In this document: in pieces, positions 25,801 through 36,286 of the stretch
How positions within the stretch are numbered: the first letter of the stretch is position 1
How the letters are laid out: each line of letters starts with the position of its first letter
Source of the DNA: Phoronis australis
Taxonomy: Eukaryota; Phoronida; Phoronidae
Reading direction: 5' to 3'
Assembly: GCA_002633005.1 (NCBI GenBank)
Contig: NMRA01000164.1
Span: 555,920 to 619,919 of the forward strand
DNA: 64,000 nt
Notes under the pieces: generated by a model
The model's database searches: none
Seen by the model: the letters and a program-made list of their open reading frames with translations, nothing else
Told to the model about the DNA's origin: nothing
Position numbers and translations under genes: made by a program

Positions 25801-28800
25801 ATTTATCCTGACCAACCTCACGATACAGGTGTTTGATGGTGACTTTCTTACCACTAGGAGGCCTCTTCTTGCCTGAAGTCGGGCGTGACTTTAACTGCAG
25901 TTTGGATGATAAAGTGTGTCATGGAAAGCACAATAATGTAAAGCTATCCTCTTTTGATATAGTTGCAGTGGTAGAATGGTAAAAGAATTTTTTCACTTTT
26001 CATTGTCAAAGACTACTAAAATTTGTTTTAAATATATTTTGTTTTTAAAATTGCAACTTAACTTTAATTTTCACCACATATCTTCATCCACATTGAAAGG
26101 AAAATGAGTTGCATTTAAGTATTTCAATATCTATCAAAAAGACCACCTTGGAGCATTATCTGAATCTAATGAATCTTATTTAAGGCAAATTTCTAAAAAA
26201 CACAAAACAAGGAATATTCAAACAATTGGCTTGCATGTCAAAAAATATTCTAAGCCTATCACACGTATACTGGTCAACTGCTAAGCAATAGTAAATAGCT
26301 TCATGAGTTGACATACAAAACACAATAAAACTATGAATAAATACCACACTATCAAATTATTACCTGTGTTAGGAATGTCTTATCTTGATCTGACTGGAAT
26401 GACAACTGCTCATTTAAGAATTCTTGCCTGCAAAAAAAGCCAGCCAATTCTTCAAAGACCAAAAAATGATATTTAACCCAACCACACCCAAGGCCCTCAT
26501 GCCTTTCTGAGTTTGTAGGTTTTCCTGTGAAGGGAAATGTTCCCCCCCACCACCCGCTCACCACCAATAGCACTTTAGTCCGTACCCCCATTGCTACCCC
26601 TCCTTGGCTCAGCCTCAAGTAGCCAAAGCTATGATTTTATGCTCTATCAAATCGTCACCCATGTGAGTCACAAGCGATTCTAACCTAAAGGGGAATTTTG
26701 TTTTATTTTTAAATATTTTTTCACAGGGGAATGGGGCCCCAGAATCAATGAATTGGGGGTCCGGAGACTAACCATGCAGCTAAACAAGATTAAGACAGTA
26801 TCCAGACACATGGAAAGAACAATCCTTACAGCATTCCCAGTTTCCATATTTTGTATCATGTGCATGAAAAAATGACATGGTTGATTTTCCATGTCTGATA
26901 ACTGTTCCTTTTCCGCAAAAATACATTGACCAGTCTTAAAATTTAAAAACAGTTTGTTGATCTCTGGTATTACGTCCAGTCATAGCCAAGACAATCATAC
27001 TCGTTATTGAAAACGTGACATTGGGCTTTTTATTCAAAGCTACACATACAGCTGAAAGTAAGTTGACAATTTCAGATATTAAGAACTAACGACCCACAAC
27101 CAAATTGTACATGAACAGGGCGCAAATTAACATAGAGTTACAACCATCTTACCCAAAAATGGACTCATGAACTGTCAGTAATAATAAAACAGGATCCTAG
27201 TCTGTCAATTTGGAGGATCCTTGGAGCATGTTGTTCAGAACAGTAACATAGATACAAGCACTGCCAGTAGGCTCAATCAACTATAAACTTGAAATGTTCA
27301 GTGTTATACCTGGACTGGAAGTAGGCCACCTGTTGCTGCTTGATCTCCTGTTCAAGTTTGTGGTATTCTAAGTTGAGTAGGCCTAAAGAGAGTCTGGCCC
27401 AGTTCTGCAGTGGTCGAGACTGAAAAGAACAACAGCAAGAAGGGTTCATGAAAAAGTGCAATACCTAAAGAGACAATTCCTTCTGATGTTCTGTCTAAAT
27501 TGTAAATTGTAAATTCTGCTACTTAAACATAAAAAACGTCTTATATGTTTCCACACGATGAACAAATTGAATTTCAACATCCCATCATTAAGGGTATCTG
27601 CAAATAAAAATAGAGTCAAAAACAGGACATGATATAAAGAAAAATCTTGATTGATAGTGTTCATGGCTGACATTGTCTCAACAGTAATGGATATAATAGG
27701 ATGCAACATTAACATGAGGTTGAATCATGGACATGAAGATTCTGGTGTTGTGCTTAGCCAACCCTTCAAATACTTCTTTCACTTCTTGATTGGTCATTTG
27801 TAAAATGTCTACAAAGACCTCGGTGTGATCCCTCAACCAATGAAATTAACGACAAAACAAAACTGCCACAGAATAACCAGTGCAAAGTTAAAAATATTAT
27901 TTGAGTGTATTTTTGGAACAATGGGTCAATCATGAAGAAGGCACAGTTTTTAAGTACATGAGCAGGCCCAAACTGTCACAACTTCAAAATTGTGACAATT
28001 TGGATCAATGCAGCAGACAAAAAATATGACAATTTGCAAATTCAAATTGCCTTAATAATTTTGCGCGTGATAATGTGGGTCTGTACTATAGTACAGGTCC
28101 AAATGTCACAATGTCCCAAATTGTCACAACGTGAGTTGTATCAGTGGAATATTCTCGCTACAGTGATGAATGCTTCACCAAAAAGGCGAGCCACAATATA
28201 ACAAGAGCAATGCTTGGGCGTTGACATCCGCACACAATGCATCACAAACGATATGTTTCATGCAATTATTTTTTTTAAATTGGAGAGATTTTACCGCAAC
28301 TCATTTCATGTAACACAACATGACAAGTAAACATTGTTAACCAATGACTGTACCTTGACCTTTGCCACAACTTGTTCTGTTGTTTCATGTTGTAGAATAT
28401 CTGGGGGAGCAGCACCTGTCAGTTCATAGAGAAAATTTTAGCAGATGGTCATCCACTATTGATCAATGAGAGGCTGGCCATTAGTTAGTAACAACTAAGA
28501 AAGGTTCCTTTGAGTCACCTGAGTAAAGTGAGAACTGAATGCAGCTCATTTGAGGGACAAGCATCCCAAGATACACTGATGTTTTTACTATGTTGTTACT
28601 CTAGAGGCACCATACAAATTTGAAGGACCCCATTTCATGGGAAATACTCTATGAGGGTTTACAGAGTAGATGCTTTGACATGTATCACACCACACGGCAT
28701 TATGAGAACACAATTCCGAAAATTCCTGCCTCAGCTGGGAATGACATCTGCATGAGAGAAGGTAACGTGTTTGCGCCAGGCTTGATTTTGATTTGTTGCA

Positions 28801-30522
28801 CTTTGAACAGTATGTATGGCATTTATACAGGTGTGTGGGGTAGCTCAACGTGCATGGAATGATAGAACAAATTAACTATATCTGCGGTGGAAAAGTTTTT
28901 GAGAATATCCAGAAAATCCACTGTGTAAATCATGAAACTTCATTCAAAGTGTTATATTTATGAAATACAAGTGCAATTCTCCACCACAAGTGCAATTCTC
29001 CACCTATTTAGCACAAAAAAATAATTACCAAAATTGTTGTTTGTCCACTGTTCAAAGGTCGATTATTTTGCTACAAATAATAGAAAGTTTACCAAGTGGT
29101 GTTTTATAGCAACTACACAGTACAAACCATGCTTGTAATAGACTAAAATTTCCTTCCTGGATTAATAGAATTTCATTTCTCGGCCATTTTGTGAGCTAAG
29201 TAAGTGAAGAATTACCATAATACATAACAACGTATATTTTTCAAATGTCAAAAAACTCTAACACAGCATGGAAATGGGTAATTTACCTAAAATTTTTCCA
29301 CGAAACAATAAATTACAAGCTTACCAACAACTGTTGCAACTTGAGAGGCAGCAACTTTATCTCCAGACCATGCCCTAAGAACAAAAAATTCAACAATTGC
29401 AAGAAGACATTCTTTCAACAATTCTCTTCACTTAAGTGCTGAAAATCACAAAACACAAACTCAGAATACACCATGATTTAAAGCTGTCATGGACAATATT
29501 TTAGTCCAAAAATTAATTTTCTTCACAGGTGTATTTACTTTTCCAATGTAACACCATCACGTTCTTATCCACTGATAAAGTGTTTAATGCAATGGGACTG
29601 ACCTATGTGGCTTGCGCATGTCCAATGCTATTCAGGTAACGAACCGCTTGCAATGTTTTTTTACCCACTGATTCAACTGTAATTGGCTCGAAACAATAAA
29701 TCGCCTAGAATTACCATGATGAATGACACTGCTATAGCCAGCGAACTAATCTGCCATAACAAGCAACCTGATGGGACTGGTCAGATGCAATAACCAACGA
29801 AAAGTCTTTACCAAGCTTTACAATCATCTAAGTAACGTACAAGATGAGACTGGTGTAATAATGGTGAGAGGCCTATATCACTGGTTTGTTTTTGACAGAA
29901 GTCACAGGTATATTGCCTGTTCAACCAAAAGCCTCAGTAAGTGATATCTATTAGTAATAAAACAAACATACCAGTTCCACATGAGGTTCTACCAAACACA
30001 CACTGACAATGACATAAGTCACACTTTGAACAATGTTCAATGTCTTTAAATTAGTCATCTCAGATTCTAGAAATGACATTAGAGTAATGCTTCACTTATT
30101 TAGCATGCAATATGGCCGACAAGCAAAATTGTATTTTGTCAAAAATTCTCCAGAAAGATAGAAACTAAGAAATTTTAAGCCTGTTACAAGCATGATTTTC
30201 AGTGTGTAGATGTCATAAAACAAAGTTGAAAACGTTTCCATTATGGAAATCAAGGTAACCAGCCTTTAGAAAAATGCAATTATTTTTATGTGAAATAAGT
30301 GGAGAATTACCATAACAATGACTTAGGTCAATGCCTTAGACAGAGAATGAATCATTACCTTCGCACGAGCAGCACAAGACAATTCAACTGATCCGTAATT
30401 TTCTGTGCACTCGCCCGTGACTGGGCTAACTCTTCATTCAGCCTTTCCACAGTTTCTCTCAACATCTGCAGCTCTGGTGGGTTTCTACTTGATGAGGAAG
30501 TCATAGCAACGGCTCTGTTCAT
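19894..30522 (-). CDS. Unnamed 380-aa protein, helical N-terminal half and basic/Ser-Pro C-terminal half
   Basis: Nine exons join in a single frame on the minus strand: 30522-30359, 29374-29325, 28415-28354, 27419-27310, 26427-26364, 25894-25727, 24618-24484, 21621-21516 and 20177-19894 (stop TAG). All have GT/AG borders and matching phases; the sum is 1,143 nt, exactly 381 codons. Residues about 15-55 (LRETVERLNEELAQSR...) and 93-150 (LNLEYHKLEQEIKQQQVA...) look like short coiled coils. Residues 151-206 carry repeated basic motifs (RPTSGKKRPPSGKK) and a Trp motif SSMTWGDLVVKP. Residues 207-286 contain SIPNYTDFDHYTQSVKEEYD and a second KKRPVSAV/SRPKSAG-type basic region. The tail ends in a helix (EFADELNKMSDMEREFYRR) and PYVGRI. 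RPVSA/RPKSAG-like motifs occur in some microtubule or centrosome proteins, so a cytoskeletal role is conceivable, but that is inference only. An ATG six codons downstream (M7) is an alternative start. An untranslated 5' exon probably ends near 30,616 (GAG/GTACGA) and splices to an acceptor just before the ATG. Confidence 0.85.
20247..20464. mobile_element. MITE of the TACGGTAATTCTCCACTTATTT family (copy 1)
   Basis: The left end TACGGTAACTCTCCACTTAT and the right end AAGTGAAGAATTACCGTA are inverted repeats of about 25 bp. Internal words such as GACATCTACATA and a TTTTTAGCAAACG-like A/T region recur in the sister copies. It lies just beyond the last intron border of the minus-strand gene (in its intron 8). 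No coding capacity. Confidence 0.75.
21225..21347. mobile_element. Small inverted-repeat element, GAGACCAGGCTTA ends
   Basis: GAGACCAGGCTTA at about 21,229 is exactly reverse-complemented as TAAGCCTGGTCTC at about 21,331. The match extends weakly outwards (TTTGTTATTC / CAAAACAAAG). About 120 bp, intronic. Confidence 0.55.
21516..21621 (-). other. Exon 8 of the unnamed minus-strand gene (basic segment)
   Basis: Flanked by acceptor TTTGCAG and donor AG/GTACTT on the minus strand. It encodes DDVFDRSKIQGKKKRPVSAV and a following SRPKSAG motif. It is listed separately because it is the exon most likely to be missed between the intron MITEs. Confidence 0.8.
21688..21894. mobile_element. MITE of the TACGGTAATTC family (copy 2, opposite orientation)
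   Basis: Starts with GCAATTCTTCACTCACTTAT and ends with TTGGAGAATTGCCATATA. It shares the words CACAATATGGCCxACAAG and TATTTTGTCAAA with the copy at 30,084-30,314. More diverged than copy 1. Confidence 0.6.
22049..22293. mobile_element. 245-bp inverted-repeat element enclosing a tRNA-like sequence
   Basis: The left end GGTCAGCATGCCACCTGTGG (continuing through TCACATCACGTG) is repeated inverted at 22,261-22,293 over about 33 bp with about three mismatches. Inner words AATAAGTCT (about 22,123) and AGACTTAT (about 22,233) form a second inverted pair. Between them lies the tRNA-like core at 22,158-22,230. It is intronic in the unnamed minus-strand gene. The combination of terminal inverted repeats with an internal Pol III-type promoter is neither a classic SINE nor a classic MITE. 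Confidence 0.7.
22158..22230 (+). pseudogene. tRNA-like sequence inside an inverted-repeat element
   Basis: 73 bases that fold largely as a tRNA. The acceptor arms GTCCCGA and TTGGGGT pair at all 7 positions if G-U is allowed. The D stem (GTTC with GAGC) pairs. The T arm CCAGG-TTCGAGT-CCCGG has one mismatch. The A box (TGGTTCAGTGGA) and B box (GGTTCGAGTCC) are intact. The anticodon stem pairs at only about 3 of 5 positions and the base before the anticodon is not T, so the anticodon cannot be assigned and a working tRNA is unlikely. Best read as a tRNA-derived module of the surrounding element. Confidence 0.55.
23300..24122 (+). repeat. CTCF-motif repeat family, copy in + orientation
   Basis: It begins near AGCAACGTGGAGCGTTGAAA, then TGCGCCCACAAATGCATCGC, and ends with GTGGGCGCATAAAAA preceded by a hairpin (GCGTCCACATAT/ATATGTGGGCGC). 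Inside are four CTCF-like cores: GCCACTAGATGGCGC (about 23,391), GCCACTATGGGGCAC (about 23,534), GCCACTAGGTGTCGC (about 23,761) and GCCACTAGGGGGCAC (about 23,909). They fall in two interleaved series about 371-375 bp apart, so the body is about two tandem units. Words such as CAAATTTCATxAA recur between them. No protein encoded. Confidence 0.75.
28195..28262 (+). repeat. Fragment of the CTCF-motif repeat family (one end only)
   Basis: The words AACAAGAGCAATGCTTGGGC and CACACAATGCATCAC correspond to the outer end of the 23.3-kb and 61.6-63.0-kb copies (GAGCAACGCxTAGCxxTGAA, CCCACGAATGCATCG). No CTCF-like core remains. Intronic. Confidence 0.45.
28987..29221. mobile_element. MITE of the TACGGTAATTC family (copy 3)
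   Basis: Left end CAATTCTCCACCTATTTAGC, right end AAGTGAAGAATTACCATAA. Preceded by a short direct repeat of CAAGTGCAATTCTCCACC. Located immediately next to exon 2 of the minus-strand gene. Confidence 0.6.
30084..30314. mobile_element. MITE of the TACGGTAATTC family (copy 4)
   Basis: Left end AGTAATGCTTCACTTATTTA, right end AAGTGGAGAATTACCATAAC. It is in intron 1 of the minus-strand gene, about 45 bases from the exon 1 donor. Confidence 0.65.
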
Positions 30523-30821
30523 TTAGATTAACTAGAAGTAAAAACGATGAACAAGTAAAACTTCAAGTAAACAACTGAACAGGTTTCGTGGCTAAGTAGT
30601 TGCAGTGATTCGTACCTCCAAAACTTCCAAGAAAGTGCAAGACACAATTTCTGATGAGTCACAACTATAAAAAACAATGAGAATGTATATCAAATATTTG
30701 ATGTACAACACTTGAAGCTGCATTTTGTCTTGTTTGCCTAGCTAATAAATGAAATGTTAATTCCCAACCAAAGCACTTTGGGGTTGAAAAGCAATATGTC
30801 ACTCATCTGAACGTCAAGGAA

Positions 30822-31053
30822 GAGTGTAGTTTTTAATGAAACTAATTTTGTGTCAGATTTTATTTGGCTAGTTTTTACCCACATCGGCCCAAAGCTGTAT
30901 TAGTACACAGCTTTGGACGAATGCGATGCTGTTGCAACCCAAATTGTAGCCTTGGAGCAAAGCTGTATACTAAATATACAGCTTTGCACCAATGTGGGTA
31001 AAAAAACTGACCAACTAAAATCGAAATTAGTGTCATTAAAAACTACACTCTTC
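30822..31053. repeat. Short palindrome made of two family-A ends
   Basis: AGAGTGTAGTTTTTAATGAA...TTTTTACCCACATCGG at 30,822-30,905 is inverted as GTGGGTAAAAAAACTGACCA...AAAAACTACACTC at 30,980-31,053. It lies just upstream of the 5' end of the unnamed minus-strand gene (30,522) and opens the large repeat region. Confidence 0.65.
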
Positions 31054-31600
31054 CTTGAGTAAACTATTTATTTGCCAGGGTTGGAAAAATTGGCATTCTA
31101 TTGTTATTCTGCTACTAAAATTGTGGTGCGATCTTTTGTGTCCGCTTTCGGCGTCATGAAATATTGCGTCACCTTTTGGCCAGTTCATTTTCCCCCGATT
31201 CTTCAATTAACTGATCTTCTCTTCCACGAGGTTGCGTATTTATCACAACAAATTATTGGAACTAGTTTCATTTCGTTCAAGTTTTTCGTATTTTAATATC
31301 AGCAAACCGAATTTCAGAACAAATTTTTATGCTGCAAAACTGTCATTATCTCCTGAGAGATGTCGCAACAATTTAGGAAATGTTGCGTGCACGTGTCACG
31401 AGCGTACTGTTTTCAAATCGAAGAGAGACTTTTCTTTGTTTAAACGAAAGGCGGAGAATTATGCAAGAAAATGACATTGGTGAGGGTCAGTTGACTCCTA
31501 GTTTTTGCATACACCCCCGTTTGTCAGCTTTAGATTTTGAGTCTAAAAGAATTCAAGACACAGTGGTACCTAACTGTATTTTGACAATAGTCTGTCTACC
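30978..31600 (+). repeat. Family A, copy 2
   Basis: Runs in the opposite orientation to copy 1 (14.1-15.0 kb). It shares the landmark order: GTGGGTAAAAA end, TTCCTTGAGTAAAC, CATGAAATATTGCGTCACC, AACAAATTATTGGAACT, CACGAGCGTACTGTTTTC, GAAAATGAC, GTGGTACCTAxCTGTATTTTG. Open frames across it are accidental and broken. Confidence 0.7.
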
Positions 31601-31689
31601 CAAACTGATGTCTGCGTCAAACTGATTTAGCGCGGGTTAGTGTTGTGAGCCAAACTAATGCCTGCGTCAAACTGAAGCTACTGTAAGTT

Positions 31690-32283
31690 ATCAAATATAC
31701 AGCCTTGTGCAGATGTGGGTAAAAAACTGACCAGATAAAATGTGACACAAAAGTAGTGTCATTAAAAAACTACACTCTTTCTTGAGTACACTAAATTATT
31801 TACCAGTGTTGGAAAAATTGGGTGTTCTACCGTTATACCGCAGCTAAAGTTGTGGAGCCACCTAGCGTCGGCTTTTGGTGCCATGAAATATTGCGTCACC
31901 TATTAGCCAGTTTCTTTTTTGCAGATTCTTCAATCAACTGTTGTACTTTCACGAAGTTGCGTACATGTCACAACAAATTATCGGAACTGGTTTCACTTCA
32001 TTATAAGTTTTTAGAATTTTGATACCGAAAAACCGAATTTCAATAAAAATTTGTTTCTGTCAAGCTATCATCATCTCCTGAGAGATGTCACAAAAATTTA
32101 GGAAATGGCGCGTGTCACGAGCGTATTGTTTTCAAAATGATGACAGAACTTTTCTTTGCTAGAAAAGGCAGAGGATTACACAAGAAAATGTTTATTAGAT
32201 TGTTTTCCACTTAATTGGCTGTAATGGGCAAGGTGTCGTTTGATTCCCAGATTTTGCATGCACCCCGTCCGGTCTCTAGCTCT
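31690..32283 (+). repeat. Family A, copy 3 (left part, interrupted at 32,283)
   Basis: Begins with ATACAGCCTTGTGCAGATGT and follows the same landmark order as copy 2 up to CCCCGTCCGGTCTCTAGC, where the large inverted repeat begins. The expected continuation (family words ACATGTT... and GGTACCTAGCTGTATTTT) appears at about 37,795-37,960 on the same strand, about 5.5 kb further on. This indicates insertion of the intervening DNA into this copy. Confidence 0.7.
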
Positions 32284-33570
32284 ACACTCGGGAACCCAAT
32301 GGTCGTCCGGCTAAGCATAAAATTGGCTTGTTGTCGTACTCACCCAATTATTCCACTTCAAAGTTATGATTTGAATAGGATTTGATTCAACTCCCACAAA
32401 TATATAGTATTTGTTGATTCAAAAGTTTTCTTTTATTGATGCCGAGTTGTTTCAACTGTGCACTGCTTTTCCGTAGCCATTTTACAATGACACCTATGGT
32501 CGTCATATGTTGCCGCCTTTTGAATGAACAGAAAACTACGCAGAAAAAGGCCAAGACAATGGTGGAAAGTGGTTTACAACAATTCTAGTTCAACCACAAA
32601 CTGTGTTACTGGTATGACATCGATTTTTAAATCGATTAAAATTGGTTCAGAATTTTAGTTCTGGAAAATAAATCATGATTGTTTTATTCCAGATAGACCT
32701 TACTTATTTTCTATTTGTGACTTCTTTATTTGACTTTGTGCTCTTGTTGTTCTTAACACCACTTATCTCTGCTGTCTTTCTTTTTCTTTTCAGTTTTTCT
32801 TTATTCTCTGTTAACACCTTGTCAGCCAAATCAGAACTGTATAATGCTTTGAGACTTGGTCGGCGGAAGTTGATCATTGAACCTCGATGTAGTTAAATTA
32901 CCCAATATCATATTGTTTGATTTTTTTTCACATTTAACAGGCTTCTGCAATCATAAATAAATAACTAAATACCCAAGTTGCATTTGCATTTTATTGCTCA
33001 ATCTCTTCTTTTATTTTTAATTATGTCATGCTGTGTTGTATGTAACGAAATAAAGTGAATATTTTACTTTATTGGTGGCCACTCTCTATCAATTCAAGTT
33101 TTTTAATTTTCTTCAAATAAATCCAAAATGCCTCAACCAAAAAATTCAACATAAATGTTGAGCTCAGTACTGTGTTTTGCAATAAAAAACAAGTGGACAA
33201 TATTTTGATGATGAATGCGTGAGCCGAAACTGTTAAGCACCCAGTGTGTTGCATTTGTCTGTTGCGTTTTCCTTTGGACAAATAGATACATTGCATAAAC
33301 AATCCTTGGGTTGTTTTTTCTTCCGTCGGAAGAAAATTTAATTTCGAAAATGTCTTCTGAAAATGAACAAAAAAGTGCATTAGTAAAATCTACAAGTTTT
33401 TAAGTGGTTTTAAAAAATAGTGGGTAAATGCACCGATTTTCGTCTCAGTTCTTCGATGCGCATTTCTCCCGAGAGGTTAGTATCTAACGTGCAGACGAGC
33501 ACTCTAGACTGGAACGCTAAGTCCCACGTGGCTGCGCTGCATGCGAAAGAAGATGGCGGACGACCATTGG
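32284..33570 (+). repeat. Left arm (about 1.29 kb) of a large inverted repeat (foldback structure)
   Basis: Starts ACACTCGGGAACCCAATGGT and ends GGCGGACGACCATTGG. Nearly the whole arm can be followed in reverse complement in 36,287-37,622. Long matches include the CATCGATTTTTAAATCGATT palindrome (about 32,610), a pyrimidine-rich tract, GTTAACACCTTGTCAGCCAA, and CGAGAGGTTAGTATCTAACG. A splice-acceptor-like site followed by an open frame (FSVNTLSAKSELYNALRLGR) is open in this arm, but the equivalent in the right arm has a stop. Confidence 0.8.
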
Positions 33571-34394
33571 TTGGGAGAACAGCATTTTTCAAAAAGTTTA
33601 GAAAATGTGCATGTAATATACATCATTAGAAAGCTCTTTTCGAGACTAAAATAACGATAGTAAAATTTTTTAAATTGGACTAATGGTTTCGGAGAAAATA
33701 TCATTTTCGTGTCAAAATTTTTGGTAAAAATTCTGTCAAATCGAATCTGCGAGTTCAAAATATTATTATTTCAAAACTAAGAAACGTAAATAGACATGCA
33801 ATACATCATTTTAAAGAACTTTTTATGATGAATAATTTGCCAAAAAAACCATTTCGATTAGACGTTCCTGTGCGAAGATATTGACCTTAAAGTCAACACA
33901 GCCGACAAAGAGAAGTCACTACGTACAATTTTGCGATTTCAAATTTTCATAAAATAACAATTACTCCAGGAAAAAAACAAATAAGATATCATTTTAAAGA
34001 TTTTTCATCAGGAAAGTTGAAACTTGATAATTGATTGAGCAAATTATTGATATTATTTGTGATATTGTTTTTAACAATCATGCTGTTTGCAACCGGCTTA
34101 ACTTTGTCAAAATCAATTACATTAAATAAAAATCAAACATAAACAAAAATGTATTGATGACAAGTATGATAAATAAAACATTTTAATACAAGCCTTTGAA
34201 AGACATATAATAAATAAAACTTTTACATAAACTTTCCACAACAATGTAATAAAATGAAGACCATGTCACGAACCATCCAGGAATGTTCATGCTATAAAAC
34301 CAACAACTGCAATATTCATAATCCTAAAATTGTCTCAAGTGATATGAACACAAAAAAAAATTTATGATGGACAGATAAATAAAGTTCTCAAGTC

Positions 34395-34672
34395 ATCCTC
34401 AAGGAAGGAGGGGCCAAACCCTTTCAGTGACAATTGACAGTGGAGTACCTTCAGTAAACAGACGCTCAGTGGAGTTCCTTACACAGACTTGTGGTATCCT
34501 CAAGGAAGGGGGCCAAACCCTTTCACTGACTACTGTACATCAGCGAAGTACCTTAGAGACTTGTGGCATCCTCAAGGAAAGGGAGCCAAACCCTTTCAAT
34601 GACCAAGTCAGTGGAGTACCTTACACAGACTTGTGGCGTCCTTAAGGAAGGGGGGGCCAAACCCTTTCTGAC
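34395..34672. repeat. Tandem repeat, period about 72 bp, four units
   Basis: The word GCCAAACCCTTTC occurs at about 34,412, 34,512, 34,585 and 34,657, each preceded by CCTCAAGGAA (or CCTTAAGGAA) and followed by AGTGGAGTACCTT-like sequence. The first interval is 100 bp because it holds an extra partial copy. It would lie in the 3' UTR of the minus-strand exon-like segment next to it. Confidence 0.75.
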
Positions 34673-34707
34673 TATCATAAGTCATTAGAGTATCTATATG
34701 CAACACT

Positions 34708-35372
34708 GAGTTATTCCAGCACTTTGAAGTCCCTTTGACCAAAGTCATCAATTAGCCGAAAGGAGTAGATAGCCTCATCTTCGTCGTAATGGATATTAAA
34801 CCACGACAGATATCCGAGGACCTGAAAGAATACTATAATTCATAATCATTTGAACAGTGTTATGCGAAAATGTTAACCAACTTGGAAATTATGCACATTT
34901 TAACAAAGGTGAAATAAATAAACTACAAGGTTGTGAAAAGAAAAAAAGAAATAGCTAGATAGGTCATGTCAGTATTTGTCTGTCAGTGTCTTAAGAGGTG
35001 GTGCTGGCATATGGTACTTCTTCGCGGACTCCTCAACAGCATCAGGAGCTGAAAAGCACCGTCCGATAGGTGGAGGGGAGAGCCAAAATGAAGGAGGCTT
35101 TGACCGTGTGTCCATGAGATCATGTCCAACTGAATAACTGATAAAATGCAAGTAGAATCAGTAGAAGTAGGAAAGTAGAAGGATATGGACCAAGAGCTAG
35201 AAGCAGAGTCTGGTGAGAAAGAAATGTGAGACATGATGTACTGATAGAAACTGATAAATAGGAGTGAAATTATTAGAACAAAAATAATGAAGAAAATAAC
35301 AACTGGTTTGGTCCACAGCAAATTCCAACAAAGCTTACCTGGAGGATAAAGATCAGGGTGAGATTTATGAAC
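34708..35372 (-). CDS. Exon-like segments of an unrecognised minus-strand gene or gene fragment
   Basis: Three segments look coding. 35372-35336 is a 37-nt mini-exon between TTTGCCTAG and CAG/GTAAGC. The next, beginning at 35129 after TTATCAGTTATTCAG, encodes DTRSKPPSFWLSPPPIGRC, FSAPDAVEESAKKYHMPAPP and LKTLTD. The mini-exon joins it in phase (HPDLYPPVGHD). A last segment, about 34820-34708 after TATTCTTTCAG, encodes VLGYLSWFNIHYDEDEAIYS, FRLIDDFGQRDFKVLE and a stop. The composition is strongly protein-like and aromatic-rich. There is no GT donor at the end of the second segment: the frame runs to a TGA three codons after LTD at about 34,969. So either this is the terminal exon of one isoform, or the donor has been lost. 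No upstream exons were found. Family not recognised. Confidence 0.5.
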
Positions 35373-36286
35373 AATCTAGGCAAACCTCATTGTTCTGTTA
35401 AAACTATATGTACTGGCCCGTGGTCAGAAAAAAAGTTTATCGAAAGCATGTATATGTTTCAAAGTAGTGGACCACAAAGTCTTGGAAACAAAGGACTGCA
35501 GTAGAACTGTACATTTGTAATATTTGTTTAATCTAAAATTAAAGCATTTTCATTTTCTATCTTGACATATTCTAAATAAATTGTCATGACCAACAAGGCA
35601 AGATGGGTGTGGACCTCTCTGGCAGCAAGCCAACCCAAGTCTATCAGTGGCTTGACCAACAAAAATGTGAAGCAAAATGGAAAAAAAAATTAAATATAAG
35701 AATCATTGTTCTCACTACGAGAAATGACTGTTTAGTTCTCTTTTACATTGAGTTTTCATCAGGAAGAGTTGAAGTGCTTCAGTATTGTAAACCAAACATT
35801 CAACGCGATTAACAGGACCACCCCTAGCGGCAGTACCCGGAACTACGAAGTGAGTCAGAAATTCGCCCGATTGTCAGAAATTGACGAAATGTTCGTTTAG
35901 AACAAGTGTTTGAAAGAGTTCATTAATGAACCCTTTAGTGCGGAATACAGTTCATTGCATTCGCAAATTATGCTATATACCAATAAATTCAGCTCGAAGT
36001 TGAAGGCGACTTTTTCAACTTTCAAGTGCAGGAAAGTGAAAACTACTTACATAATCGTGTTCGCAAGGCTCCCTTTTGTTCTTTCACAAAGTTTCACGTA
36101 AAAATTCGCGAGTTTAGTCTTCTCCTGGGTTGAAAACCAAATAGCAGTCATTTTTACCGACATCCATTTTGGTCTGAAAAATCGGTCACGTCCCTGCAAA
36201 AAACTTGTGCAAGTATTATTAAACGAATTTTGCGACAAAAAAGATTATCAGATAAGTATAGTCCGATTACCTCTCGTCGTCAGTCT

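Larger units (their letters stand above)
33571..36286. other. Core (about 2.7 kb) between the arms of the large inverted repeat
   Basis: AT-rich, unique-looking sequence. It holds a ~72-bp tandem repeat (34,395-34,672) and minus-strand exon-like segments (34,708-35,372). No transposase-like frame was recognised. The rest (33,571-34,390 and 35,373-36,286) shows nothing I can name. Confidence 0.6.

Noticed and set aside
31072-31625. Overlapping plus-strand frames of 74-81 codons as genes
   Set aside because: They fall in family-A repeat sequence and are not preserved in the other copies.
35603-35812. 69-codon plus-strand frame in the foldback core
   Set aside because: No splice context and no family. 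It lies opposite the minus-strand exon-like segments and is probably chance.
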